64,000 bases of DNA. Source: Romanomermis culicivorax (Eukaryota > Nematoda > Enoplea > Mermithida > Mermithidae). The position numbers and the translations under genes are program-made. The DNA is taken from the NCBI GenBank assembly GCA_963922205.1, contig CAWUHX010000004.1:620001-684000 (forward strand). The letters are read 5' to 3'. Under the pieces are notes generated by a model. That model saw only the letters and a list, made by a program, of their open reading frames with translations. It was not told the DNA's origin and made no database searches. Each line of letters begins with the position of its first letter. Within the stretch, counting starts at the first letter, position 1. Of this stretch, positions 20,797-31,742 are shown in pieces.

Positions 20797-23700
20797 ATGG
20801 CGAGTGAATCGGAGGCGACAACGTCGCAAGAATCGGCGATATCTACGTCGCTAATAAATCCGCCGCCGATATTTCGAAAATCTTTTAACAACCAAGACCG
20901 ATACGTGGCGTATCAGAAAAAGCAGTACCGTCAAGACGACAGATTTTTCTTTGCTGATGGTAAGTTCTGCACTGCCATATAGACTAAAGTCTCTAAAAAG
21001 AAACTCCGGGTTTCACTTCCCCAGGGAAGAGTAAAGTATCGATCCGTCGATAAGAAAATAGGAGTCGCGGTAACTTTGCTAGAAGATTTGCACGCTGCGA
21101 TTCGAATGAGTGACGTTTCCATGCGAAACTAAATCTCACAGAAATTAATCGAAATTTTATGATATTTTTTAGAATACAATATCAAAAGAATGATCCGAAT
21201 CACGGAATTCGAACATTGGTTCGAGACGGTATATGCAAGACCGCTAAACGTGCTACGTGACCCTCAATACGTTGAGAGCGGAGAGTTGAAAGGCGCCCTA
21301 TCGGCATCCGCAAAACCGAACTTCCGCGGCCACATGCTAGTCGGATTCGACGTCGAAAAGATCTCGACTACTCAGCTATACATACACAAGAAAACGAAAA
21401 TGAATATAGTGAACCAGAACGCGACCCACGTCGCTCGGTTCGTCCAGCTGGGTTTTCCCACTGGGTACACTATAATGTTCGACGCCTTAGCGGCGACACC
21501 TGAGGACTGGACGGCCTTCTACGAGTTCGTGTTGGCCCCTAAAACGATCGTAATCGGATTCGATCAAGCCGACGATTGGAAATGTCTCAAAGACATGCAC
21601 GGACGAGAGTTTTACTCATCCGATGCTCGAAAAACGCACTCTAATGTGCTCGCGCCTTGTGTACTGGTCGACGTCCAGATTATACTAGAAAATATCGAAC
21701 GCTCACCCGAAAAGTGGGAGAGAGCTCGTCTGATCGGCTTGTGCCCCGAAAATAAAAAATTGAAAGGAATCGTTGCCGACGCGTTCGCGCTAGACGTAGA
21801 ACACTACACGTTGTATTTTCCGCAAGCGAACGATCGCATCGCCCAAGCAGGCAAACCCGACGATCAAGTTTTGACGTATTCGATTCTAGATGCGTACTAT
21901 CCGATACTAATGTTTTTAGCGTACGGGCGCTACGGCTTCGTAGACAGCGTCTATGACAGCATACAAATCTTCCCGCACGATTTCTTGCCGCCCGAATACA
22001 TACACATCGCTACGCAAAATTTGTATGATAACGCAAACGTCGATCGCGAAGGCGATGAAAAGGGCGCTTTCGGCATCGTAGATCCGACGCTCTCAAAAAG
22101 TATGCTGCATGCGATCATGTGCGACGAAATCCTGGCGTTAAATCGAATCATATACTACGACTATAACGTCCCGAACATGCGATACTGCACGTATAATCAC
22201 GTAAACCTGGAGCACTCCACTAAACCGCTCGGACTGAAAATGCATCCGACAAAACTACCGACGATAAAAGGTAGCAAAAATAACACGTCTTCGTTGACCG
22301 ACGACGGAAAAACTGAACCGTACGATGACGCCGCTGTTTGCGCGAGAGTTATAGAGCGAGCTTTACGCTCCAATGACGTAGTTAGCATCCATCACGAAGT
22401 TGGCGCACCTATGTCTTTGCTATTTCTTTCCGAAATAGACCAAAACATGGTGACGAGCGACGAAGCGAAACAAATAAATTTCGAACTAGTCGTAAACGAT
22501 CCGTTCACTACCTACGGTCCTCCAGAAACGTGGCCTATCTACGAAATAAAATGCGACCATCAGATTGCCGAAAAGCCGGCTCTAACGCCGCTCTACTCAG
22601 TTCCGAACCATCATCAATGGATGAATGCTGTTCGCGGAACTATGCCGCTAGTCGCTCACGTCTGCTCCCCACATTCCGAAATGGAATTGCGAGCCATCCT
22701 CAAAAATGAGATCTCGAAACTGTTATCAAAAAGTGACAGTATCGACATAGATCTTATTTGCGAGCAAAATTGGGTGAAACGAGACGGCACGTTCGAATTC
22801 GAACTAATGGAATGGACTAGTCGCTTGCCCTACAACGAAAAGAATCGCAGCGACAGTAAACGACCGATATACGCGAATCGATATTTTATGCATCAAATCA
22901 TATTCAAAAACGACAGTATTCCTGTCTCCAACGAAACCGATCTAGTAACGAAAAAGAAGTATAGGGAAAACCCCTACTACTACTTTTCATACAATTCGCC
23001 GATTTTAACGTCGAGAAAATGCGAGCAACTCATTTGCTTTCCGCCGAGTCATACTCTAACAATGAGTTCGAATTTGCCCGTAATACCAACCGCTATATTG
23101 TCGGGAGAAAGTCCCACGAAAACGCCTACACAGGCTCCTACACAATCCACCGCGGATACCGAATTCGAGGCGGAAACGGCGATGGCCGTCGATTCGTTGC
23201 TCAAACAAACCGCTGAAGAATCGTTCACGGTAAAAACGGAACTACCGTCCGAATCCGACGTCATACAACTCGAAAGCGAAGAAGAAGACGTATCCACAGC
23301 TGATACTACTGCACCTATAATGACGACTAAAACAACGTCCTCGTTGACTCCGCTATCCCAAAACTTGTCGAGCAGTACATTCGAATTGGAATCGGAGGAA
23401 ATAAAGAAACGAAACATACAAGAGGTAGCCTCGTTGGTAAAAACCTCATCGATGTATGATGTTTCGCGTATGGAAGACGTAGAAGAAGACGAAACGAAAA
23501 TGGTACCTCCGAAAATCATACCTACGCGATACCGAATACGAAAGAAAAACGAGGAAGACACCTCTACTCCGATCAGTACCGAAACAGCCACTCCAGTTTT
23601 GGAGGTGAAAGACGACCGATTGTGCGACGAACACGGCGTACCCATTCGCAACGTCAGAGCGTATCAGTTTTCACTGTTTCGCAGACGAAATGCTATCGAT

Positions 23701-24984
23701 AAACAGCTGCGCACAATACAGGATTATCTGGACACGCACCCAGAAGATCCTAATTACGTGCCTCGATCCAAAAAACGTCGAGAATCACGAGAAGACACTC
23801 GTAGTAGAGAACGAAAAGAAACCGAATCACGGTCACGAGAACGACCCTCGCGGTCTACTGCTCGCAAGGAAAGCGACGATTATGACAGTCGAAAATATCG
23901 ACATGGTGAATACGCGTCGAATGAGCGTCCTAGAAAATTTCACCGAGATCGCGATTATAGACGAGAACATCCTAGCGAATCAAAAGATCGGCAAAAAAGA
24001 ATTGAATGGGCTAGCGCCTTGAAACGCGATCAATTGCAAAAAGAACAGTTAGAGAGCCAACAGCCTCCGACGGCTGGCTCGGAACCAATGATCGACCAAC
24101 CAACAACGTCGCAGCAAGCCGAAACAGCTAGCGAACAACAAAAGTCGCAACGAACCGTCCGAGAATACAAAGTTGCGCATCGACGACATGGTAGACAGCG
24201 TACACCGCCGGAAGAACGGTACCCTAGCGTACCTACAGCACCTATTACGGCTCAAATCCAACCGAGAACGACCGATGACGTAATTATCATTAATTACTCC
24301 AATCGTGCTCATTTGGATTTCGATCCTGTAATTTTACGTCAAGCCACCGCGGCTTCGCAACAAATAGCGCAGGACTTTCCTGACTATTTTCAAGCGCGAT
24401 ATCTGCGACGAGATCCGCATTGCACAGAAGAACTCACTGCAGTTCTTCTAAGTTGGATGTGTGATTACTATAAGTATTACGGCGCTGAAAACGCAATCGT
24501 GATAACACAGCTCACGCTGTTCCTCTTCCACGCCAGACAAGCCTACGACTACAAAACTACCGATAATTCGTATTCGATGGCTCTACGCTACATCTTGCAA
24601 TGCCTCACCGACACGCGAGCCCCGAATTATCCGGCAACTGAAGAAAGGAAGGCTATCATCCGAGATATACATCGCGAATATCAAATTGAAATGGACAAGC
24701 GAGCCGAAGAAAAGAAAAAGAAAGATGCGATGGCAAAGGCAAAAGCAGCCGTACCGCCAAAGTACCAAATGACACCGGCCCCGATCATCACTATGGCAAC
24801 GACCGCGACAACTCAACCGTCGATGGTTGGAGTGCGAACCTCACTTGGAGCCGCGCAGCGAGCTTTGGCCCCGCGAGCACTGACCACGAGTCAATCGATA
24901 CAGATGCCCCCGCCGGGTATTCTGAAAGCGAGCAAAACCCCGGTCAAAGTTTTGCCTAAAGGTCGCGGATTTCCGCCGAAATGA
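20797..24984 (+). CDS. ORF3: DEDDy 3'-5' exonuclease-like protein with RS-rich segment
   Basis: Predicted exons 20797-20959 and 21173-24984 give 1324 residues; without splicing the ORF starts at 21190 (1264 residues). Counting from 21190, an RNase D / mut-7 / EXD-like exonuclease domain covers about residues 45-245. It has exo I GFDVE (D54, E56), exo [13 protein letters not shown] (D129) and exo III YSILD (Y230, D234), which together form a complete DEDDy set. Residues 250-620 are unrecognised. A Ser/Thr/Glu-rich stretch precedes an Arg/Ser-rich basic segment (about 857-938). A helical region (about 1043-1145) and a Lys/Ala-rich tail end the protein. No signal peptide or transmembrane envelope features are seen. 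The function is unknown: perhaps RNA or cDNA trimming, or interference with host small-RNA silencing. The domain call rests on motif spacing only. Confidence 0.72.
20960..21172 (+). other. Predicted 213-bp intron in ORF3
   Basis: Donor G|GTAAGT at 20960 and acceptor ATATTTTTTAG ending at 21172. The 213 bp contain in-frame stops (20980, 21130). Removal joins ...RFFFAD to [13 protein letters not shown] in one frame. Retroelements rarely keep introns in sense ORFs unless splicing is part of expression. Confidence 0.6.
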
Positions 24985-25317
24985 GTCAAAATGGATAAGT
25001 ATCACGATGCTAACGCATCTCTTTTCCTTTCATTAGTTTATTCTTTTCCACTAGAATCTTTTTTTTGAAATCTCTAAAAATTTTAAATTTCTCGGTGCTA
25101 AATACTAGTTTTCATTTGCTCATCACTTTGTGCTGTAACATTTTTTGTGATAACATTGTTTAAATTTTCTTTGTTTGTGTAGTATGTGCCACAGAGTAGA
25201 GAAACGAGAATGACAAACCGTCGAAAGAAACTTGCCCAAAACGAGCTAAACGCTCTCATTCGATCAATACGCCAATTCACCACGACACGTCGAAATCGCT
25301 TGATGCGATTTAGAACG
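24985..25317 (+). other. Element 3' untranslated region
   Basis: 333 bp between the ORF3 stop and the polypurine tract, with no coding potential on the sense strand. Confidence 0.6.
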
Positions 25318-25330
25318 AAAGGGGGAGGAG
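25318..25330 (+). promoter_or_regulatory. Polypurine tract
   Basis: AAAGGGGGAGGAG immediately before the 3' LTR, the expected primer for plus-strand DNA synthesis. Confidence 0.85.
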
Positions 25331-25915
25331 TGTTGTGGAGCGATTTGACGTATTTGTAAAGCTCGTGTCGTTTGCGAAAAGAGATCGGCAAGTTTGAATT
25401 GGGAAGATCGCGACGAGACCACCGAAGAGGCGTGGCTATAACGTGAAGAAATTATGAAAGTGTTTTCATTAGTTTTTGCGTTGTACTGTAGCCAAACGGT
25501 TGTGTTTTTGGCGTTTGTCTGAAAAAGTGTGTGGCGCTTTTGTACATTAGTAAATTGTGCGAAAGGTGTGTTCTAGTTTGAATCAAACTATTTGGAAAAT
25601 AGTTTGAGTGAGCGAGTGAGACTCCTAAGCGACTAAGATTATACGGCGCGAGTTTCGGCATCCGAAAACCTTTGACGACCTGAGCGAAGATCCCTGGATA
25701 AATTGACACAGCGCTCTCTACGAGCCCGTCAATCTCCTGCGTTCGACTATCGTTGCGTAAATCCGATAAACACTCCGGGTGTTTCGTCTACAGCGTTCCG
25801 CACGCTCTTCCACGTTCCGTACGTCTCTTCAAAACGTGCGATAAATCGTCGAGCTACACAGCTTAAATTCTCATCTGCGTTCCGTCGTCCATTCTTCATT
25901 TTCTCACGCACGACA
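25331..25915 (+). repeat. 3' LTR
   Basis: 585 bp, TGTTGTGG to CACGACA. Nearly identical to the 5' LTR; see the element entry for the differences. Followed by GGGA, the right copy of the target duplication. Confidence 0.95.
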
Positions 25916-26500
25916 GGGACCCCCCAAACTTGGCCAACCCTGTACTCAAAATCATTTAACCCCTCCCCATCCCAACCGCCGCCAGTTTGGATAAAATTAA
26001 AAAATTTGCAAAAAAGTGTATGTTTTTTGGCCTTTTTTGGGGAAAATTTCGACTTTTTTCTACCCCCCCCCCCCCTCCAAAAAGTTCTGGATTCACCCCC
26101 CCCCCCTCACTGGTCGGAGGTCTTATTGGTATGGGGGGGGGGGAAAGGACCCCCACCCCCAACTTGGTCAACCCTATACCCAAATGTTGGGACCCCCCAC
26201 CCTCGACTTGGTCAACCCTATACCCAACCCCCACTCAATCAAACACAAAAAGTAAGAATTTCAGTTTTAAATCTGAATCTGACTGAATTAAACAAAGAAT
26301 ATTCAGAATTTCTTTTCATTCATCAGTCATTGACAGCCTATAAACTTTGCTGCAATGATACTAATACACTGTTCGAAGAGAAATCGTTCGCGTTCGGGTC
26401 AAATATACAAATAGGAAATATTATATTCATTGACTCGGTGCAAAGCGCCGAAAATTTTTGCATTTTCAGCCCCCAGAATTGTCTAAAAATCAGGGAAATT
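25916..26500. repeat. Right part of the G/C-tract repeat split by the LTR element
   Basis: Begins GGGACCCCCCAAACTTGGCC, runs through long C tracts (26064-26078, 26095-26107) and a G tract (26141-26150), and reaches CACAAAAAGTAAGAATTTCA near 26245. The same order is seen at 49795-49945. C-rich frames give Pro/Gly strings that are not proteins. Confidence 0.65.
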
Positions 26501-28005
26501 TAATGTTTGACCAGTCCAAAATTTTGTACCAATCGGCACAAAGGCTCAAAATTTTTTGTGTCATTCCAATTTTTTTGTGCAAAAAGCCATGTTTTAGCAC
26601 AAAAGAACACTGGTTGGCGAGCATTAGGTTTTTGGGTTGAGTGGTTTTTGTGGGTTAAAAAATCGAACACTTTTGGGTTTTTTTAACTAAAAAATTCTTT
26701 TTTTCCGTTTTGTTCTCAAGAATACACGTTTCTTCCTGATTTAAGAATCAAATTGAGAACTGAGCCAACTTTAGTAACTGTGATGCAGTCTTTTCTGACA
26801 CTTCAAGTGCGGCGGTTTCCACATTTCTTGTTGCGGTTTTTTCGGGTCGTTTCCCGGTTTTTCACTAAAACCATCTGGCAACACTGCTCGACCAGCTTTT
26901 TTTGTGCACAGACATACCTGTAATTAGTGGCGAGGTTGGGGGGAGGACTCCCACCGCCAACTTGGTCGAACTCTATACCCAACCCCCCCAAATTCGGAAA
27001 AATTGGAAAAAATTAGGAAAAAAGCAGCTACAGCAGCAGCATACCCATACCTGTAATTGCAGGATGGGAGATTGAGTTGAGGGTATCCTCACCTCCAACT
27101 TAGTCGAACCCTAAATCCAAATTTCGGGACCCTCTCCCGAACTTTTGGAAAAAGTAGCTTTTTCGGGATGAATTTTCCAAATTTTTGACTTTTTTTCGAT
27201 TTTTTAGGGATATCGAGCAAAATTTTGGGGAACTTAGTTGATAACCTCACCCCACAAATTTAGGATTTACCCTCTCCCAACTGGTTGGATCCACCGTTCT
27301 TTTCCTCCAAGGTTTTTTTCCACATGAGAACCAGACCCAAAATTTTGTTAATTTTCCACAAATTTTCCACATTTTTAAAAACGTTTATAATGTGGCTACG
27401 AAGCTTTTTCATGCATTTCAGGAGCATACCCAAGCATTTTGCTGTATTTGGAGTCAGAAACCTGCAAAAATCAGGAAAAAAGTTGAGCTTCCAACTTTTG
27501 AAGCAAAAATTGGACAGTTTTTAAATTTTTTCGCTAGAAAATTCATATTTTTATCAAAAATTGGTTGAAAATGTCGACCTTTTTTTAGTAGAAGATGATC
27601 ATTGTTGGCAGCAACGCTCAAGAATGTTCAGTTTTTCTAGCAAAAAATTGCTATTTTCGCTTTAAAAAAGTCGAAAATGAATTTTCATTGTAGAAAATTG
27701 GCATTTTTCGCAACTTTCAAGCAAAAATTAAAACGATAAGAGCGGATTTTTTGTAGGAAAAAAGTCATTTCTAGAAAAAAAACTGTCAGAATCTCGATTT
27801 TTTTCTATAGAAAATGCTCAAAAGTAATCAATTTTTCTAGCAAAAAATTGTAATTTTTCCTTGAAAAAAAAGAAAATGAACATTTTTTGTGTAGAAAATT
27901 GGTAGTTTTCACAAATTTTCAAGTAAAAATTAAACATTGTTTAAAATTTTTAGCTACAAAAATTGCGAAGTTATATTTTGTCTGGTGTGGCCGATTACGA
28001 AGGCC
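26501..28005. other. Old repeat DNA
   Basis: Includes two ATACCTGTAATT blocks (26912 and 27050) with CAACTTGGTCGAAC-like words, and an end-like CCATCTGGCAACACTG at 26871-26886. The stretch 27340-27960 is AT-rich with repeated GCAAAAATT / AGAAAATTG words. No gene recognised. Confidence 0.4.
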
Positions 28006-28009
28006 TTGA

Positions 28010-29165
28010 TATTTTCAACAAATTGAGAAATTTCGAATCGAAGTACCATTTCAATTGACGGTCAAAGATTTACCTTATCAAGTTGTACGGGAAGCTTGTA
28101 TGATGATCGGGTGAGAAAGTTTGCTAGATTTTTGGAACTTTTTTCCAAAAAAATGAAATAACAGAAAACATTGAAAAAATAAATAAAAAAAATTGAAAAC
28201 AAAATAAAAAATATAAATAAAAAAAACAAAATTTGAAAAAAATTTATTTAAGGAAAAATGTATTTTTAATCTTAATTTTAATCTTTTAATTTCTTTGCCA
28301 TGCTTTCACTTAAAAAGTTTTCAAATGTAATTTTTGGGCGACATACATAAAATGACAATCGATGCCTTTCAGTGCACTTTGTTATGGGAAATCAAACATT
28401 TTCGGTATTTTTTATCCTACAAAAAGTATCATCGTGATGCAGTCAGTATGGGAATGCGATCGTTGATCAGTGGACCAGCTCCTCACACCCTCGACGTCAT
28501 TTGCAAAACCCTGTCTGCATTAACTATTCAAATAACTAAAGTATGCTGGCTCGAAATTTAGAATGAAGCAAATTTTCATTTTCCAAAGTTAATCTTCTTT
28601 TGCCTCTTTATTATACATGTAATTGGGGGAAGTGCTATGGGAACCCCTACCCCCCCCCCAGAAATCGTCGACCATATGGCTAGCCATTGGGGGACTGCAT
28701 TTTCCAATTCAATGGCTAGCCATATGGCAGCCGTGAGAGCCCCATTACTTTTCGTCAGTAAAATACAAGAAAATGTCAATTTTTTTAATGAAAAATGTCA
28801 ATTTTTGGACAAAAAATGGTCAAAAAGTTTCTTGGCTCTTCACGCCATGAATACACTTTTTTCGGTCCTTCTAGAAAAATAATTACTATTTTTGAACTAT
28901 TTTTCGTGAAAAAATTGAATTTTTTTCCTGAGACCCCTTCCCTCAAATTTTGGGGATTACTGTACCACCTCCCAGACCTCAGGGCCCCGTTACATGTATG
29001 TTCTTTATCAAATTGTTCAGAAGTACTGTATTTTTAGGAATGGAAGGAGCGATTGGAACAAGTGGGAAACACTCAAATACAAATTACAGCACTGAACATA
29101 TGATCGCGCCTGGACTATCATGCAAGAGCGCTAGTTGTGATTTTTGTGTCGACGCTGGTATATAG
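28010..29165 (+). other. Possible exons of an unidentified gene
   Basis: Three short segments look exon-like. At 28010-28110 a frame reads FRIEVPFQLTVKDLPYQVV and ends at GG|GTGAGA. At about 28371-28541, after CCTTTCAG, it reads LLWEIKHFRYFLSYKK, AVSMGMRSLISGPAPHTLD and ends near AAA|GTATGC. At about 29038-29160, after TATTTTTAG, comes EWKERLEQVGNTQIQITALN or an overlapping frame. I do not recognise the protein, and no single reading frame across all three is proven. A C-rich repeat block lies between them (28614-28990). Confidence 0.25.
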
Positions 29166-29653
29166 AATAACATGCTTTGGTGGATTTTTATTCAAATTTT
29201 ATTGCTTGTACATTTTATACAATAGCGTCTCACAAATAAACAATATTCACTTAAGAACTATTTCAGTGAAAAAATCGGTTTCTAGCTTTTGAACACAATC
29301 TCCATAAAAAATTAAGCCTAAACTTTTCACACAGAGTTGCGTGAGTAAAAAAAATTCCTACACGAGTCCAAAAAGTTCACAGAAAACGAGTTTTGAAAAA
29401 GATTGCTTGGAAACTCTGGCTAGGATACAACTAACTTTGTCCTGTCTACACTTGAAAAATACATATCACAGTACAGTATGAATGGTTCTTTAGATTAACA
29501 AATTAATCTTTCGTCTAAAAGAAGGAACAACATAGAATGCTTGTGTTTTTGTTCTCGCTGCTCCAGGGGAAGCATTTCCAACGCGCTTTTGCGCGCGCAT
29601 TTTTTTCTAATTTCATTCGCACACGCGCCCGGCGCGCTCTCGCTTGCGTGGAG
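29166..29653. other. Intergenic, nothing recognised
   Basis: AT-rich, becoming unusually GC-rich at 29560-29650 just before the MITE. No supported gene. Confidence 0.3.
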
Positions 29654-30094
29654 TACACTACCAGGCAAAACTAACCATGCATGCTGGTCGCATCCAGGAC
29701 GCGTCGGGAACGCGTCCAGAACGCATCCCCGACACACCCAGGACGCGAAAAACACTATACCGACAATAAAATTGACAGGCCATGTGCTTGTGTCACACAA
29801 AGCCAAAGAATTTTGCTGAGGCTTCCTTCTTACCTCCCTATAGAAAGCACACATTATTTACCAGATATAAACGAAAGGTCAACTGTTGTCATACTGTAGG
29901 TCAAAACAAAGTGCATATCCACTACACATTATGAAAGAATCATGATTGACAGTTATTGCATGAATGTCAATCACTAAGAAAGATGAAAGTTTTCTTTGTG
30001 CTGCCGAAAAGGACCAGTTCCAGACGCGACCTGGACATGACCTGGACGCATCCCGGATGTGAATTTTTTAGGGTTAGTTTCGCCTGGTAGTGTA
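29654..30094. mobile_element. TA-flanked MITE (mariner-like)
   Basis: Inverted ends CACTACCAGGCAAAACTAAC at 29656 and the inverse (GTTAGTTTCGCCTGGTAGTG) ending 30092. TA on both sides (29654-29655, 30093-30094) fits a Tc1/mariner target duplication. No transposase. Internal GACCTGGACGCATCC-like words repeat. A solo right end of the same family is at about 54443-54480. Confidence 0.75.
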
Positions 30095-30296
30095 TAAACG
30101 GGCCATAAGAAACCAAACACATGGCACTAATCTAAGGGAAAACGCCAGCGTGACATCAATTTAACATTACGAAAGGAAAAAATCATATAAAATGCTGATT
30201 AAGCCCAACAATAAGCCATTTTCACCATGAATTAACAGTTAAATATTGCCAAAAAGCTGTGATCTTCGCATGAAGGGCAGCTCTAGCTCGAGCCTT

Positions 30297-30443
30297 GGGG
30301 TTACACAATAAATGAAGGTCGAACCTTCGATGAAGGACGTACCTCTGTTTCAAGTTTTGTTATGCAACCGTAAGGTTGCAGCGAAGGTCGAACCTAACTG
30401 GGAAGGTCGAACCTTCATCGAAGGTAACAGTTGTGCAACCGGG
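30297..30443. repeat. Palindromic GAAGGTCGAACCTTC element, second copy
   Basis: Ends GGTTACACAA and TTGTGCAACC form a rough inverted pair around several GAAGGTCGAACCTTC palindromes and a GCAACC/GGTTGC hairpin. Related to 11803-11975. Likely a small foldback-type transposon. Confidence 0.55.
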
Positions 30444-31050
30444 CCCTGATGGAGGGCTTTTCCCTGCTTGTTGGGGACCTAACCCGGCTAGTACTGGCTA
30501 TGGGAAGACCTATAGAGTACTCTGCTGCTGTCCTGGGGTCCTGCTGTAGAGTAATGGACAATGCCCCCAGGTTAGGGGTGACAATTCCTGGGTCCTGCTC
30601 AGTGAGAGTGGGGACTAGGTCACCTGTAAAATGACCTGAATTGTGGGACCCTATTATAAACCAGACAGTCTCTTTTTAGCCCAAACCCGAGTGGTGAGAG
30701 CCCTACCTATCTGAAGAAAACCAGGGAAATGGACTTGAGAAAGGTTCCCCAAAAATATCCCACAATAACAATAATCCCCTGAGAAGACTCACCTAGTCCT
30801 GTTCCTCAAAAAGATTTGATGAAGGGCATTGGGTCCCTGGTGTTTTAAGTTTTTGGTCAGCAAACAGGGAGGCCATCCACTCGATTCTTTGACGGTAGGT
30901 ACGGGAGGTTGGGAGGTGACTCTCTCTTGTATTAGGTAAATGGAGTAAGGACGGACCCAGCATGGTGCAGGTGACAGGTAGTTCAGTCGTTTTTGCGTAA
31001 CAAAAACGACGCTAATTTTTTGTGATAACAGGTGCATGGAGTGCACCAAA
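30444..31050. other. GC-richer unique stretch
   Basis: About 30444-30720 is much richer in G/C than its surroundings and has a 67-residue plus-strand frame with no recognisable family. I see no repeat partner in the window. Function unknown. Confidence 0.3.
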
Positions 31051-31052
31051 AA

Positions 31053-31742
31053 TACCGTATTTATTTCAATAAATGCCACCCTTGAATAAACGCTGCCCTC
31101 GAATAAGTGCTGCACCTTATGTGTGAAATAAAATAAACGCTGCCCTTGAATAAACGCCGTGGCGTTTATTCGAGGACTTATCATCCTTAGTTTAAAGTGC
31201 AAAAATAAGTACAGTTTGTAGTAGGTATTCTGCATAAATATAGGTACCTACTACTAATAAACTTTGTTATTGCTCTTTATCCTGTCGTTCTCAAATAAAT
31301 TCTTTGCATTGTAATGGATACGATAGAAAATTATATTGGTGTAGAAAAGAAAAAATATAGCCGTAATTACAAATAATCGGCGATCAGTGAAGCTGAAAAA
31401 ACCGGAAATAGGCCAACTGCGACTCGTTTAGGAACTGGCGAAAAACGAGTAGGTAAAAACCAAAACTTGAACTGACATTGTTGTTTGTACTTGCATTAAT
31501 TATGCTGTTTTGATTGCAGAAGTATGCTAAAATTAATATATACCTAAGTACTTATTATCAGCACTTTTATAAAAATTTGTTAATTATGTATGAATAGTAA
31601 TTGTTAAAAAAGTGAAAATTTTATTGAAATATATGTGGTGTTTAACTCAGAATTTAAATAAACGCCGCCCTCGAATAAACGCTGCACCAAAAGTACAATT
31701 GAAAAAATAAACGCCGCAGCGTTTATTTGAATAAATACGGTA
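31053..31742. mobile_element. TA-flanked MITE with CCGTATTTATT ends
   Basis: Starts CCGTATTTATT at 31055 and ends AATAAATACGG at 31740, with TA on both sides. Sub-terminal repeats AATAAACGCYGCCCTYGAATAA occur in clusters near both ends, giving long imperfect inverted repeats. Non-coding, about 690 bp. Confidence 0.7.

Larger units (their letters stand above)
13668..25915 (+). mobile_element. Ty3/Gypsy LTR retrotransposon with an exonuclease-like third ORF
   Basis: A 12248-bp element with 5' LTR 13668-14253, gag-pol 14329-20307, third ORF 20797-24984, polypurine tract 25318-25330 and 3' LTR 25331-25915. GGGA flanks both sides (13664-13667 and 25916-25919), a 4-bp target duplication. Domain order PR-RT-RNaseH-IN places it in Ty3/Gypsy. 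The LTRs differ by three substitutions and one indel, so insertion is recent. The element is visibly richer in CpG and G/C than its AT-rich surroundings. Five premature TGA codons in gag-pol suggest that this copy is defective unless they are read through. Confidence 0.95.

Noticed and set aside
21190-24984. Third ORF as an envelope gene
   Set aside because: No signal peptide, furin-like site, fusion peptide or transmembrane anchor is visible; exonuclease motifs and a basic RS-like segment fit an internal protein instead.
25956-26286. Overlapping Pro/Gly-rich frames on both strands
   Set aside because: They come from C and G homopolymer runs in the dispersed G/C-tract repeat.
30431-30634. 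67-residue frame in GC-rich DNA as a gene
   Set aside because: No family features, no splice or regulatory support; kept only as an unexplained GC-rich stretch.
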